DNA from: Geodermatophilus obscurus
GTDB lineage: Bacteria; Actinomycetota; Actinomycetes; Mycobacteriales; Geodermatophilaceae
Assembly (NCBI RefSeq): GCF_900143215.1
Contig: NZ_FRDM01000035.1
Span: 1-39,633, forward strand
Direction of reading: 5' to 3'
Length of the DNA stretch: 39,633 bases
Part shown: positions 7,925 to 16,400 of the stretch, in pieces
Layout: each line of letters begins with the position of its first letter
Position numbering within the stretch: position 1 is the first letter of the stretch
The notes under the pieces: model-generated
Told to the model about the DNA's origin: nothing
The model's input: only the letters and a program-made list of their open reading frames with translations
The model's database searches: none
Made by a program: the position numbers and the translations under genes

Positions 7925-8257
7925 ATGACGAGCTCGACCCTGACCCGCGCGCGCACCCGCATCCCCTCCGCCCTCCTGGTCGCCGTCGGCCTCGCGGCCG
8001 GCTTCGGCGTCGCGCAGGGCACCGGGATCCGCGTCCTCGGCGGCGCGGTCTTCGCCCTCGGCGGGCTCGGCGCGGCCTGGCTGTGGGTCGAGCGCCGCGG
8101 CTGGGCGGTCGCGCTGGGCCTGGGTGCGCTGTACGTCGGCGCCTTCGTGCTCGCGCACGTGCTGGCGCTCGGCGTCGGGATGGCGTCCTGGCTGGCCGTG
8201 GGGCTGGTGACCCTCGCCGCCGCCGGCACCACCTACGCGGTGGCCGACCGCGCGTGA
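7925..8257 (+). CDS. Small multi-pass membrane protein, function unknown
   Basis: This 110-residue protein has a short basic N-terminus (TLTRARTRIPS) and about four hydrophobic stretches, beginning ALLVAVGLAAGFGVAQG, LGGAVFALGGLGAAWLWV, VALGLGALYVGAFVLAHVLAL and WLAVGLVTLAAAGTTYAV. I recognise no family. ATG 7925 is preferred over an earlier in-frame start at 7862 because that one lies inside the palindrome and would add a highly charged, non-conserved extension. The next gene begins 12 bases later on the same strand, so the two are probably transcribed together. Confidence 0.65.
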   Translation: MTSSTLTRARTRIPSALLVAVGLAAGFGVAQGTGIRVLGGAVFALGGLGAAWLWVERRGWAVALGLGALYVGAFVLAHVLALGVGMASWLAVGLVTLAAAGTTYAVADRA

Positions 8258-8269
8258 CACCCCCGCGGG

Positions 8270-8875
8270 GTGATGGTGCGCCGGGCGGTGATCGGCCAGG
8301 CTGACGGCGGAACGACGCCCGGGGACCGCAGCTGGACGCCCGGGGAGCTGTGGTCGGCCGCCTTCGGTGGTGTGTTCTTCGGCCCGGGGATGGAGGCGGT
8401 CGACGTGCTCGTGGCCGGCGAGGCGTGGAGCTGGGCCGAGGCCGCTCTGCGCGGCGCCTTCTTCGGCGTCTGCACGGCCCTGGCCGCGATGGCGTACCTG
8501 CGCTTCTCGGCCCGCGGCCGGGAGCGGGCGACCGTGGAGCGCGCCGTGTCGGCGGGCGCGCTGCCCTGGGACGCCGGTGCGGAGTGGGTCGGCCGGTTGA
8601 CGGCCGAGCGACGGCGGCCGCGTTCCGACCTGGTCGGCGCGCCGCTGTTCTCGGTCGGCGTGGCGGTGCTGGTCGCGGCTGCAGCCCTGCAGCCCGAGGG
8701 GCCGGACGGGTGGGGCCGGCTCTACGCCGTCGGCCTGGTGCTGACCGGCGGCCTCCTGGCGGTGCGAGGGCGCCGCCGGCTGCAGACCGCCGAGCGGCTG
8801 CTCGCCCAGCTGGGCGAGGTGTCCGGCCGCGGGAGTGGGTCCGCTCACGTCGGGGATCGCTCACCGAGCGCCTAG
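8270..8875 (+). CDS. Hypothetical membrane protein
   Basis: This 201-residue protein has hydrophobic segments at [32 protein letters not shown] and [15 protein letters not shown], separated by a cytoplasm-like loop rich in Arg and Glu. No domain is recognised. ATG at 8270 or 8273 are both possible starts. It follows the small membrane protein by 12 bases and ends about 105 bases before typA. Third-position GC is high and the frame stays open throughout, which supports it as a real gene, but function cannot be inferred. Confidence 0.55.
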   Translation: MMVRRAVIGQADGGTTPGDRSWTPGELWSAAFGGVFFGPGMEAVDVLVAGEAWSWAEAALRGAFFGVCTALAAMAYLRFSARGRERATVERAVSAGALPWDAGAEWVGRLTAERRRPRSDLVGAPLFSVGVAVLVAAAALQPEGPDGWGRLYAVGLVLTGGLLAVRGRRRLQTAERLLAQLGEVSGRGSGSAHVGDRSPSA

Positions 8876-8980
8876 CATGGGAAGGTCGCCGGGCCGGCGG
8901 CTGTTGACCCTGCTGTCGAGGCGCTCCGCAACAGAGCCGGACGCGCCGACCCCCTGATCTCACCCGAGGTGCCCCTCCGC

Positions 8981-10870
8981 ATGCCCACCCGCGACGACCT
9001 GCGCAACGTGGCGATCATCGCCCACGTCGACCACGGCAAGACGACCCTGGTCGACGCCCTCCTCCGCCAGGCGGGCGCCCTCGGGCGTGCCAAGGGCGAG
9101 GGGACGGACAACGACTCCACGCAGGACCGCGTCATGGACTCGATGGACCTCGAGCGTGAGCGCGGCATCACCATCCTGGCGAAGAACACCGCGATCCACC
9201 TGGCCGACGAGAACGGCAACCCCGTCGTCGTCAACATCGTCGACACCCCCGGCCACGCCGACTTCGGTGGCGAGGTCGAGCGCGGCCTGTCGATGGTCGA
9301 CGGCGTCGTCCTGCTCGTGGACGCCTCCGAGGGACCGCTGCCGCAGACCCGCTTCGTGCTGCGCAAGGCGCTGGGCAAGGGGATGCCGGTCATCCTCGTG
9401 GTCAACAAGACCGACCGGTCCGACGCCCGCATCGCCGAGGTCGTCGACGAGACCTACGAGCTGTTCATGGAGCTGCTCGAGGACAACGGGATGGACCCCG
9501 AGGCCCTCGAGTTCCCGATCGTCTACAGCAACGGCAAGACCGGGCAGGCCTCGCTCACCCGGCCCGCCGACGGCACCAGCCCCGACAGCCCCGACCTCGG
9601 CCCGCTGGTCAGGACGCTGCTGGACACCATCCCGGCGCCGACCTACGACGCCGAGGAGCCGCTGCGCGCGCAGGTCACCAACCTCGACGCGTCGCCCTAC
9701 CTCGGCCGGCTGGCGCTGCTGCGCATCCACTCCGGCACGATGAAGAACGGCCAGCAGGTCGCCTGGTGCAAGACCGACGGCACCATCCAGCGGGTCAAGA
9801 TCACCGAGCTGCTGGTGACCGAGGGCCTCACCCGGACCGCGGCGGAGAGCGCCGGGCCCGGCGACCTGGTCGCCATCGCCGGCATCGAGGACATCATGAT
9901 CGGCGACACCCTCGCCGACCCGAACGATCCGCGGCCGCTGCCGCCGCTGACGGTCGACGAGCCGTCGATCTCGATCACCATCGGGATCAACACCGCGCCG
10001 CTGTCCGGTCGCTCGGGCAAGAAGCTCACCGCGCGCCTGATCAAGAACCGCCTCGACCAGGAGCTGGTCGGCAACGTCTCGGTGCGGATGCTGCCCACCG
10101 AGCGCCCCGACACCTGGGAGATGCAGGGCCGCGGCGAGCTGGCGCTGGCCATCCTCGTCGAGCAGCTGCGCCGCGAGGAGTTCGAGCTGACCGTCGGCCG
10201 CCCGCAGGTGGTCACCAAGGAGATCGACGGCAAGCTGCACGAGCCGGTCGAGCGGGTCACCATCGACACCCCCGGTGAGTACGTCGGCACGCTGACCCAG
10301 GCGCTGGCCACCCGGCGCGGGCGGATGGAGAACCTCGTCCACCACGACACCGGCTGGGCGCGGATGGAGTACATCGTCCCCTCGCGCGGCCTGATCGGGT
10401 TCCGCACCGAGTTCCTCACCGAGACCCGCGGCACCGGCGTCCTCAACCACAACCTCGAGGGCTACGAGCCGTGGCTGGGCGACATGCGCGCCCGGCCCAC
10501 CGGCTCGCTGGTCGCCGACCGGCAGGGCGTGGCGACGTCGTACGCGATGTTCTCGCTGCAGGAGCGCGGCTCGATGATGGTCGCCCCGGGCACCGAGGTG
10601 TACGAGGGCATGATCGTCGGCGAGAACTCCCGGCCCGACGACATGGACGTCAACATCACCAAGGAGAAGAAGCTCACCAACATGCGGTCCTCGACCGCGG
10701 AAGAGCTCGAGCGGCTGGTCCCGCCGCGGATCCTGAACCTGGAGCAGGCGCTGGAGTTCTGTGCCGAGGACGAGTGCGTCGAGGTCACGCCGGCCGCCGT
10801 CCGGGTGCGCAAGGTGATCCTCGACCAGAACGAGCGCGGCAAGTCCAAGAACCGCAAGCCCAAGGCCTGA
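8981..10870 (+). CDS. typA: Translational GTPase TypA/BipA
   Basis: This 629-residue GTPase has G1 AHVDHGKTT (14-22), the switch ERERGITI, G3 DTPGHADF and G4 NKTD, followed by EF-G-like domains and the TypA-specific C-terminus including TRGTGVLNH and [12 protein letters not shown]. TypA/BipA is a ribosome-associated GTPase for large-subunit assembly and stress adaptation. ATG 8981 is chosen because the G1 motif then sits at the standard distance and GAGG at 8966-8969 lies 11 bases upstream; GTG 8969 overlaps that site. The gene is monocistronic, and its stop codon forms part of the first unit of an 83-bp tandem repeat. Confidence 0.95.
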   Translation: MPTRDDLRNVAIIAHVDHGKTTLVDALLRQAGALGRAKGEGTDNDSTQDRVMDSMDLERERGITILAKNTAIHLADENGNPVVVNIVDTPGHADFGGEVERGLSMVDGVVLLVDASEGPLPQTRFVLRKALGKGMPVILVVNKTDRSDARIAEVVDETYELFMELLEDNGMDPEALEFPIVYSNGKTGQASLTRPADGTSPDSPDLGPLVRTLLDTIPAPTYDAEEPLRAQVTNLDASPYLGRLALLRIHSGTMKNGQQVAWCKTDGTIQRVKITELLVTEGLTRTAAESAGPGDLVAIAGIEDIMIGDTLADPNDPRPLPPLTVDEPSISITIGINTAPLSGRSGKKLTARLIKNRLDQELVGNVSVRMLPTERPDTWEMQGRGELALAILVEQLRREEFELTVGRPQVVTKEIDGKLHEPVERVTIDTPGEYVGTLTQALATRRGRMENLVHHDTGWARMEYIVPSRGLIGFRTEFLTETRGTGVLNHNLEGYEPWLGDMRARPTGSLVADRQGVATSYAMFSLQERGSMMVAPGTEVYEGMIVGENSRPDDMDVNITKEKKLTNMRSSTAEELERLVPPRILNLEQALEFCAEDECVEVTPAAVRVRKVILDQNERGKSKNRKPKA

Positions 10871-11101
10871 CGACAGCCGCGGGAGCATCGCAGCGAGCTC
10901 TGCGAGCGAGGAGCGGACTGCGGCGCGGAGTCAGGCTCGTGAGCAGGGCCTGACGACAGCCGCGGGAGCATCGCAGCGAGCTCTGCGAGCGAGGAGCGGA
11001 CTGCGGTGCGGAGTCAGGCTCGTGAGCAGGGCCTGACGACAGCCGCGGGAGCATCGCAGCGAGCTCTGCGAGCGAGGAGCGGACTGCGGCGCGGCGCGCA
11101 G
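10864..11101. repeat. 83-bp tandem repeat, 2.9 copies, overlapping the typA stop
   Basis: Units begin with GGCCTGA at 10864, 10947 and 11030; a fourth GGCCTGA is at 11102. Units 1 and 2 differ by one visible base and are each 83 bp; unit 3 is 72 bp, lacking about 11 bases near its 3' end. The typA stop TGA is inside unit 1, so each copy carries a duplicate of the last bases of the gene. Each unit contains GCGAGC-rich, partly self-complementary sequence. Confidence 0.9.
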
Positions 11102-11118
11102 GGCCTGACGGAGGAGCC

Positions 11119-11160
11119 CGCGGAGAGGCTCGTCCGCGCGTCGGACGGGGCCTCTCCGCG
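11119..11160 (+). terminator. Strong hairpin terminator after typA and the repeat array
   Basis: CGCGGAGAGGC (11119-11129) pairs perfectly with GCCTCTCCGCG (11150-11160), and a second stem GTCCG/CGGAC (11132-11136, 11142-11146) nests inside with a five-base loop. It is the first strong terminator after typA and lies before the promoter of the next gene. Confidence 0.75.
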
Positions 11161-11237
11161 TAGTGGTGACCCCCGCCTGGGTCCCCTCGCAGGCAGGGAC
11201 GCCGAGGAGGGGGTCGAGACGACAGGCGCGGGTCCGG

Positions 11238-11267
11238 TTGACACCCCTTCCCGGGCCTCCCTAGCGT
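11238..11267 (+). promoter_or_regulatory. Promoter of the secreted aldose epimerase gene
   Basis: A consensus -35 TTGACA (11238-11243) is followed after 18 bases by TAGCGT (11262-11267). Transcription from here gives a leader of roughly 118 bases before ATG 11392, in contrast to the many leaderless genes in this window. Confidence 0.7.
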
Positions 11268-11391
11268 CTGGCGGCGTTCTGGGGCCGCACCACGGGGGAG
11301 CCGAGCGCACGCCGTCCCAGGGGCGGGCTCGGCAGCGGTCCTGCCGCCGCGCGACGACGCCGGTGGACCGCCACGGACACCCGGAGTACCC

Positions 11392-12624
11392 ATGCCCGGA
11401 CAGCACCCCACCTCGTTCCGCACCGCGCGCCGCCGCACGCTGGCCGCCGTCCTCGGCGCCGGCCTGCTGGCCGGCGGCCTCGCCGCACCGGCGGCCGCGG
11501 CCGACGACGACGGGCGGGACGACGGCGGTGGCAGCGGTCCGAGCACGAGCGTCGAACCCTTCGGCGCCACCCCCGACGGCACCGCGGTCGAGCGCTGGAC
11601 CCTCAGCAACGGCGACACGACGATGCGCGTGCTGACCTTCGGCGGCGTCATCCAGACCCTGGAGGTGCCCGATGCCGAGGGGGAGGTGGACAACGTCGTC
11701 CTGGGCTACCCGGACCTCGAGGGCTACTACACCGAGGGAGACCCCTACTTCGGCGCCCTCATCGGCCGCTACAGCAACCGCATCGCCGAGGGCCGGTTCA
11801 CCCTCGACGGGCAGACGTCCCAGCTGCCGCTCAACGACGGCCCGAACACGCTGCACGGCGGGCCGGGCGGCTTCTCCGAGCGGGTCTGGACCGCCACCGA
11901 CGTCAGCGACGACGAGGTGGCCGCCCTGCAGTTGGAGCTGGTCAGCGAGGACGGCGACCAGGGCTTCCCCGGCACGCTGACGACGACGGTCACCTACCGG
12001 CTGGACGCCGAGTCGCGGCTGACCGTGGACTACGAGGCCACGACCGACGCCCCGACCGTCGTCAACCTGACCCAGCACACCTACTGGAACCTGGCCGGTG
12101 AGGGCTCCGGGGACGTCTACGACCACGAGCTGCAGCTCAACGCGAGCGGCTTCACGCCGGTCGACGAGACGCTCATCCCGACCGGCGAGGTCGCCCCGGT
12201 GGAGGGCACGCCGTTCGACTTCCGCGAGCCCACGCCGATCGGCGAGCGCATCCGCGTGGCCGACCAGCAGCTGCTCTACGGGCAGGGCTACGACCACAAC
12301 TGGGCGCTGGACCGCGAGGACGACGGCGCGCGGGAGGGTTCGGACAGCGAGGACGTTCTCGAGGAGGCCGCCGTGCTGCACGACCCGGACAGCGGCCGGA
12401 CGCTGACCATCTCCACGACCGAGCCGGGCATCCAGTTCTACTCGGGCAACTTCCTCGACGGCACGCTCGTGGGCACCGGCGGCGGGGTCTACCGGCAGGG
12501 CGACGGGCTGGCGCTGGAGACCCAGCACTTCCCGGACTCGCCGAACCAGCCGGAGTTCCCCTCCACGGTGCTGCGCCCGGGCGAGGTCTACGACAGCACG
12601 ACGGTGTTCGAGCTCACCTCCTGA
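11392..12624 (+). CDS. Secreted aldose 1-epimerase (galactose mutarotase family)
   Basis: This 410-residue protein interconverts alpha and beta anomers of aldoses. The catalytic set is visible: His155 in NTLHGG, His229 in QHTYWNL, and the base Glu376 in LALETQHFPDSPN. Residues 1-37 form a signal sequence with RTARRRTLAAVLGAG and cleavage after AAPAAAA; the Arg-rich start could suit the Tat route. A ~25-residue acidic and glycine linker follows. A cytoplasmic GalM has neither, so this one acts outside the cell or at the wall. GGAG at 11383-11386 supports ATG 11392. It is a single gene with its own promoter and a downstream hairpin. Confidence 0.92.
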   Translation: MPGQHPTSFRTARRRTLAAVLGAGLLAGGLAAPAAAADDDGRDDGGGSGPSTSVEPFGATPDGTAVERWTLSNGDTTMRVLTFGGVIQTLEVPDAEGEVDNVVLGYPDLEGYYTEGDPYFGALIGRYSNRIAEGRFTLDGQTSQLPLNDGPNTLHGGPGGFSERVWTATDVSDDEVAALQLELVSEDGDQGFPGTLTTTVTYRLDAESRLTVDYEATTDAPTVVNLTQHTYWNLAGEGSGDVYDHELQLNASGFTPVDETLIPTGEVAPVEGTPFDFREPTPIGERIRVADQQLLYGQGYDHNWALDREDDGAREGSDSEDVLEEAAVLHDPDSGRTLTISTTEPGIQFYSGNFLDGTLVGTGGGVYRQGDGLALETQHFPDSPNQPEFPSTVLRPGEVYDSTTVFELTS

Positions 12625-12636
12625 TGCTCCCGGCGT

Positions 12637-12672
12637 CCTCGGTGGCCATGTCCGCGGACAGGGCCACCGAGG
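12637..12672 (+). terminator. Hairpin terminator after aldose epimerase
   Basis: CCTCGGTGGCC (12637-12647) and GGCCACCGAGG (12662-12672) are perfect 11-bp arms starting 12 bases after the stop codon. A smaller stem GTCC/GGAC closes the loop. Confidence 0.75.
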
Positions 12673-12822
12673 CGCCGTCACCGTTCCATGACCGCAAGTG
12701 ACGGCGGGCCGGGGGGCGCCGACCCGCCCACGACACGCTCACCGGGACCCACCCCCTCGGCTGCCTACGTTCTCCTCGGGGCCGTGTAGGCGGGCCCGGG
12801 GATCGACGAGGAGGCGACGCTG

Positions 12823-13323
12823 ATGAGGACCACCCGGCACACGCTGGCGGCCGAGGGACACCGCGGCGGGATCGACGTCCGGGTGAGCCTGCGCAGCGAC
12901 GCGGGGTCCGGCGAGCAGGCCTTCGACGGGGCCTGGTTCCCGCGCAGCCGCGACCTCGCCGTCGAGCTGCCCGAGCTGGTCGCCGCACTGGACAAGCGGG
13001 GCCTGCGCATCGAGCGCTTCACCTATCCGCTCGAGGCCTGGTCGCCGGCGCCGCGCAAGGTCGTCGTCGGCGGTCGAGTGGTCCGCACCGGCGGCTTCCG
13101 CAGCATGGACGACGGCGTGGTGTGCCTGACCTGGGCCGGCGGCACCCGGCGCGCCGATCTGCTCGTCGTCCCCCCGGAGACCGACGTCATCACCGGGGCC
13201 CGGGCGCTGCGGCTGTGCACCCGCCGCGGCCTCCCGCGCTCGCCGCAGATGGTGCTGGCCGCCGCCCGGTCGACGCCGCTGCCGCAGGTGCCGGTGGGCT
13301 CGCCGTACGACCGGGCGGTCTGA
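12823..13323 (+). CDS. DUF5994 family protein
   Basis: This 166-residue protein matches the actinobacterial DUF5994 pattern: FDGAWFPRSRDLAVELPELVAALD near residues 35-60, then RIERFTYPLEAWSPAPRKVVVGGRVVRTGGFRS and ADLLVVPPETD. No catalytic residues are known and the function is undescribed. There is no signal peptide. ATG 12823 follows a GAGGAGG-like ribosome site about nine bases upstream. It stands alone between two hairpins, so it is probably monocistronic. Confidence 0.8.
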   Translation: MRTTRHTLAAEGHRGGIDVRVSLRSDAGSGEQAFDGAWFPRSRDLAVELPELVAALDKRGLRIERFTYPLEAWSPAPRKVVVGGRVVRTGGFRSMDDGVVCLTWAGGTRRADLLVVPPETDVITGARALRLCTRRGLPRSPQMVLAAARSTPLPQVPVGSPYDRAV

Positions 13324-13330
13324 CAGAGGA

Positions 13331-13378
13331 CCCCCTGCCCCCGCCACTCGCGAGCTGGCGGCGGGACCCTGCAGGGGG
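13331..13378 (+). terminator. Terminator after the DUF5994 gene
   Basis: Outer arms CCCCCTG (13331-13337) and CAGGGGG (13372-13378) enclose a second stem of CCCGCCA-type sequence pairing with TGGCGGCGGG. It starts eight bases after the stop codon. Confidence 0.65.
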
Positions 13379-13434
13379 CCGGCTGCGCCGACGCCGAACC
13401 GGCTGGACGGCGGGGCAGCGGGTGCGCTGGGCTG

Positions 13435-14436
13435 ATGGGCATGAGACTGCTGGTCCTCGGCGGCACCCATTTCCTCGGCCGGCACGTGGGCACGGCGGCC
13501 CTCGACCGCGGCCACGAGGTGGCGTCCTTCACCCGGGGCGTCTCCGGGGAGCCGCCCGCCGGCGTGCGCGCGCTGCACGGCGATCGGGACGACCCCACCG
13601 CGCTGCCGGCCGCACTCGACGGCTGGGCGCCCGACCTGGCCGTCGACACCTCCTGCCAGACCCGCGTGGCCGCTCGCAACGCCGCGGCCGTGCTGAGCGG
13701 CGTCCGCGGGTACGCCTTCGTCAGCAGCCTCAACGCCTACGCGAACTGGCCGCCGGGCCCGATCGGTCCCGAGGACGGCGAGCCGACCTGGGAGACCGAC
13801 GACGACGGGTACGGGCCGGTCAAGGCGTACGCCGAGCGCGAGATCCGGGCTGCGGTGCCGGGCCGCTTCCTCACCGCGCGGGCGGGGCTGATCGTCGGCC
13901 CGGACGACCGGGTGGACCGGCTGGGCTGGTGGCTGCGGCGGATCGCGCGCGGGGGGCGGGTCGTCGTCCCGGCGGAGGGGTGGCACCAGCCGATCGCCGC
14001 TGTCGACGTCCGCGACCTCGCCGGGTGGCTGGTGGAGATGGCCGAGCGGGGCGTGCCCGGCGCGGTGAACGCCACCGGCCCGGCCGGCATGACGACCCTC
14101 GGCGGCCTGCTCGACCTGTGTCGCGAGGTCACCGGCGGCGACGCGGAGTGGGTACCGGTGCCGGAGGCCGACCTGCTCGCCGCCGGCGTGGAGCCGTGGC
14201 TGCACCTGCCGCTCTGGCTGCCGGCCGAGGTGGCCGGCACCGCCTGGGACGTCGACACGACCCGGGCGCGCGAGCTCGGGCTGCCCAGCCGGCCGCTGGA
14301 GCGGACCGTGGCCGACACCTGGGCCTGGCTGCAGGGCGTCGAGGAGTTGCCGCCCCCGCCGCACGACCTGCCGCGTCCCGGACTGCCGGCCGACCTCGAG
14401 GCCGCACTCCTGGCCGGCCATGATCAGGGTCCCTGA
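13435..14436 (+). CDS. NAD-dependent epimerase/dehydratase (extended SDR) family protein
   Basis: This 333-residue protein has an N-terminal Rossmann motif RLLVLGGTHFLGRHV and a YxxxK pair in YGPVKAYAER (near residues 124-128), as in extended short-chain dehydrogenases acting on nucleotide sugars or related substrates. It also carries AVDVRDLAGWLVEMAERG and ends with a proline-rich tail. Substrate cannot be inferred. Two ATGs, 13435 and 13441, are possible; the second leaves the standard MRLLVLGG start. The stop codon lies within the nested palindromes that separate it from the convergent TSUP gene. Confidence 0.82.
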   Translation: MGMRLLVLGGTHFLGRHVGTAALDRGHEVASFTRGVSGEPPAGVRALHGDRDDPTALPAALDGWAPDLAVDTSCQTRVAARNAAAVLSGVRGYAFVSSLNAYANWPPGPIGPEDGEPTWETDDDGYGPVKAYAEREIRAAVPGRFLTARAGLIVGPDDRVDRLGWWLRRIARGGRVVVPAEGWHQPIAAVDVRDLAGWLVEMAERGVPGAVNATGPAGMTTLGGLLDLCREVTGGDAEWVPVPEADLLAAGVEPWLHLPLWLPAEVAGTAWDVDTTRARELGLPSRPLERTVADTWAWLQGVEELPPPPHDLPRPGLPADLEAALLAGHDQGP

Positions 14437-14491
14437 TCGTCAAGCGTCCGCCCTCGCCGCAGAACGTGAGGGAGGACGCTTGACGATCAGG
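14422..14491. terminator. Nested palindromes, bidirectional terminator
   Basis: Bases 14432-14449 and 14474-14491 are perfect 18-bp inverted copies (arm CCTGATCGTCAAGCGTCC). The left arm overlaps another perfect palindrome, GATCAGGG-T-CCCTGATC at 14422-14438, which includes the epimerase stop codon. The two structures are mutually exclusive. The site sits between convergent genes and probably ends transcription from both sides. Confidence 0.65.
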
Positions 14492-14515
14492 TGACCTGAT
14501 CCCGGCTACGCGGGG

Positions 14516-15517
14516 TCAGTCGCGCGGGTCGCTGGGCCGGCCCGCCGTGACGTCGCGCCGCAGGTCGGCGGCGTCCGCGCCGTCGGCCGGGAGCTCGATC
14601 TCGTCGTGCGTCCGCGCCGCCTCGGCGGCCAGTGCGTCGGCCGACTCCAGCGCGCGGTCCTTGCGGTACTCGCGGAAGGAGTGGACGACGGCCGCGGCCC
14701 AGACGGCGCAGATGACGGCGTAGACGGCGTAGCGGACCGGGTCGGAGGCGTCGATCCAGTCACTGCGCAGCAGGGTGCGGGTGTTGGTCAGCACGATCAT
14801 GCCGCCGACCAGCGAGCCGAGCATCCGCGGCGGGACGTGCCGCACGAGCCACGCGGCGAGCGGCGCGGCGACGAGCCCGCCGGCGAGCAGCCCGAGCGCC
14901 CACGTGGCGTCGACGCCCTGGGAGCCCAGCGCGACGAGGAAGCCCAGGCTCGCCGCCACGGCGATGAGGAACTCGGAGGTGTCGATGGAGCCGATGACCT
15001 TGCGCGGCTCCATCCGCCCGCTGGCCAGCAGGGCCGGGGTGCCTACCGGGCCCCAGCCGCCGCCACCGGTCGCGTCGACGAAGCCGGCCACGAGGCCGAG
15101 CGGGCCGAGGAAGCGCTTGCGCACCGGCTTGCCCAGGTGTCGGCGGTCGATCCCGCGGAGGGTGAAGCGAACGAGCAGGTAGACGCCGAGCGAGACCAGG
15201 ATCAGCGACATGACCGGGGCGGCGACCTCGGTCGAGAGGCTGGAGAGCACGTTGGCACCGAGGAAGGCGCCGACCGCGCCCGGGACGCCGACCTTGGCGA
15301 CGACCTTCCAGTCGACGTTGCCGAACTTCCAGTGCGCGAGCCCGGACATCAGGCTGGTGCCGATCTCGGCGAAGTGCACGGTGGCCGACGCGGCGGCCGG
15401 GTTGGTGCCGATGGCGAGCAGCAGGGTGGTCGACGTGACGCCATAGGCCATGCCGAGGCTGCCGTCCACGAGCTGCGCTCCGAGGCCCACGAGCGCGAGC
15501 AGGACGAGGGTCTTCAC
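14516..15517 (-). CDS. TSUP-family sulfite/organosulfonate exporter-like permease
   Basis: This 333-residue integral membrane protein has the paired TSUP (TauE/SafE) repeats: GLGAQLVDGSLGMAYGVTSTTLLLAIG near the N-terminus and GLVAGFVDATGGGGWGPVGTPALL in the second half, with about eight membrane segments and an acidic cytoplasmic tail of ~45 residues. TSUP proteins move sulfite, thiosulfate, sulfoacetate or similar anions. GTG 15517 is chosen because VKTLVLLALVG then begins the first helix; longer frames upstream run through the leader peptide. The Cys-rich peptide ORF ~95 bases upstream points to control by sulfur status. Confidence 0.87.
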   Translation of the reverse strand: MKTLVLLALVGLGAQLVDGSLGMAYGVTSTTLLLAIGTNPAAASATVHFAEIGTSLMSGLAHWKFGNVDWKVVAKVGVPGAVGAFLGANVLSSLSTEVAAPVMSLILVSLGVYLLVRFTLRGIDRRHLGKPVRKRFLGPLGLVAGFVDATGGGGWGPVGTPALLASGRMEPRKVIGSIDTSEFLIAVAASLGFLVALGSQGVDATWALGLLAGGLVAAPLAAWLVRHVPPRMLGSLVGGMIVLTNTRTLLRSDWIDASDPVRYAVYAVICAVWAAAVVHSFREYRKDRALESADALAAEAARTHDEIELPADGADAADLRRDVTAGRPSDPRD

Positions 15518-15611
15518 GGGCTGGTCTCCGGTCCGGGGAGGGCCGCGGGCGCGCCGATGGGCGCAGCGCAGCGCGGGGGAAGAGCTGAGGAGGTGCGCGG
15601 AGCGCAGGAGG

Positions 15612-15695
15612 TCAGCAGCCCGGACAGCAGGCGGTGCAGACGCGCAGCAGGTCGACGTGGATCCGCCCCACGAGGAGCACCGTCGTCGCCGCCAC
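15612..15695 (-). CDS. Cysteine-rich leader peptide (putative attenuator), 27 residues
   Basis: This tiny ORF starts at GTG 15695 and stops at 15612-15614. It contains GRIHVDLLRV, the core seen in actinobacterial leader peptides ahead of sulfur genes, and ends with CTACCPGC: four cysteines in the last eight codons. Stalling of ribosomes at Cys codons when cysteine is scarce would expose or hide a structure upstream of the TSUP start at 15517. The transcript is probably leaderless: a -35-like TTGGGC (15732-15727) and TAGACA (15708-15703) are 18 bases apart and the GTG follows seven bases later. A second in-frame GTG at 15680 is possible. Confidence 0.72.
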   Translation of the reverse strand: MAATTVLLVGRIHVDLLRVCTACCPGC

Positions 15696-15732
15696 GTCGG
15701 AATGTCTACCAGGTCGATGAACATATGCCCAA
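15696..15732 (-). promoter_or_regulatory. Leaderless promoter of the Cys-rich leader/TSUP transcript
   Basis: On the minus strand TTGGGC (15732-15727), an 18-base spacer and TAGACA (15708-15703) precede GTG 15695 by seven bases. The predicted transcript starts at the leader peptide and runs ~180 bases before the TSUP gene. Confidence 0.5.
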
Positions 15733-15765
15733 AGCACGTCCCGGCACGTGGGACGGCGGGCGGGT

Positions 15766-16323
15766 TCAGGCGCGCGCGACCGTCGCGTCGTCCTCGCCCA
15801 GGGCCGCCACGAGGTCGGCCCGGGCCCGCGCCACCCGGGACCGGATGGTGCCCACCGGGCAGCCGGCGACCTCCGCGGCCTCCGCGTAGGGCAGCCCCAG
15901 CAGCTGGGTGAGCACGAAGGCCTCGCGGCGGTCGGAGGAGAGCCGGGCCAGCAGGTCGGCGACCGCGGCGCCCTCACCCACCCGGTCGGTGCCGTCGCCG
16001 GCGCCGAGGGCCTCCAGGTCGGCGTCCTCCCGCACGAGGGTGAGCCGCCGGCGGCGGCGGGAGCGAACGGCGTCCGCGCACACCCGCCGGGCGATCGACA
16101 GCAGCCAGGTGCGCAGCGAGGAGCGACCCTCGAAGCGGTGCAGGGACCCGAAGGCGCGCAGGTAGGTCTCCTGCGTCAGGTCGTCGGCGGACTGCCGGTC
16201 GCCGAGGGCCGCGCACAGCCGCCAGACGTCGGACTGCGTGGCGCGCACCAGGGCCGCCGCGGCGAGGGGGTCGCCGTCGACGGCGGCAGCCGCCAGCCGC
16301 TCCAGGTCGTCCACGTGTCCCAT
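15766..16323 (-). CDS. sigC: ECF-type RNA polymerase sigma factor, SigC-like
   Basis: This 185-residue sigma factor has region 2 (QSDVWRLCAALGDRQSADDLTQETYLRAFGSLHRFEGRSSLRTWLLSIARRVCAD) and region 4 (DRREAFVLTQLLGLPYAEAAEVAGCPVGTIRSRVARARADL). ATQSDVWR, SADDLTQET and QLLGLPYAEAA match what I know of mycobacterial SigC closely. Mycobacterial SigC has been linked to copper acquisition, and here the gene is divergent from an anti-sigma and copper-handling genes 78 bases away. ATG 16323 gives the expected start. It probably transcribes that operon, though I could not define an ECF promoter with confidence. Confidence 0.88.
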   Translation of the reverse strand: MGHVDDLERLAAAAVDGDPLAAAALVRATQSDVWRLCAALGDRQSADDLTQETYLRAFGSLHRFEGRSSLRTWLLSIARRVCADAVRSRRRRRLTLVREDADLEALGAGDGTDRVGEGAAVADLLARLSSDRREAFVLTQLLGLPYAEAAEVAGCPVGTIRSRVARARADLVAALGEDDATVARA

Positions 16324-16400
16324 CCTCCCCGTTGACCCGCCGTCCCGACTCCACCCGAAGGGAGGGGAACCAACCGGCCCTGGAGAACGACCACACCATC

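Noticed and set aside
8960..10888. Long minus-strand frame opposite typA
   Set aside because: Composition and position match the complement of typA; no family resemblance and no start signal.
10864..11101. CRISPR-like repeat array after typA
   Set aside because: Units are directly adjacent with no unique spacers, so it is a simple tandem duplication.
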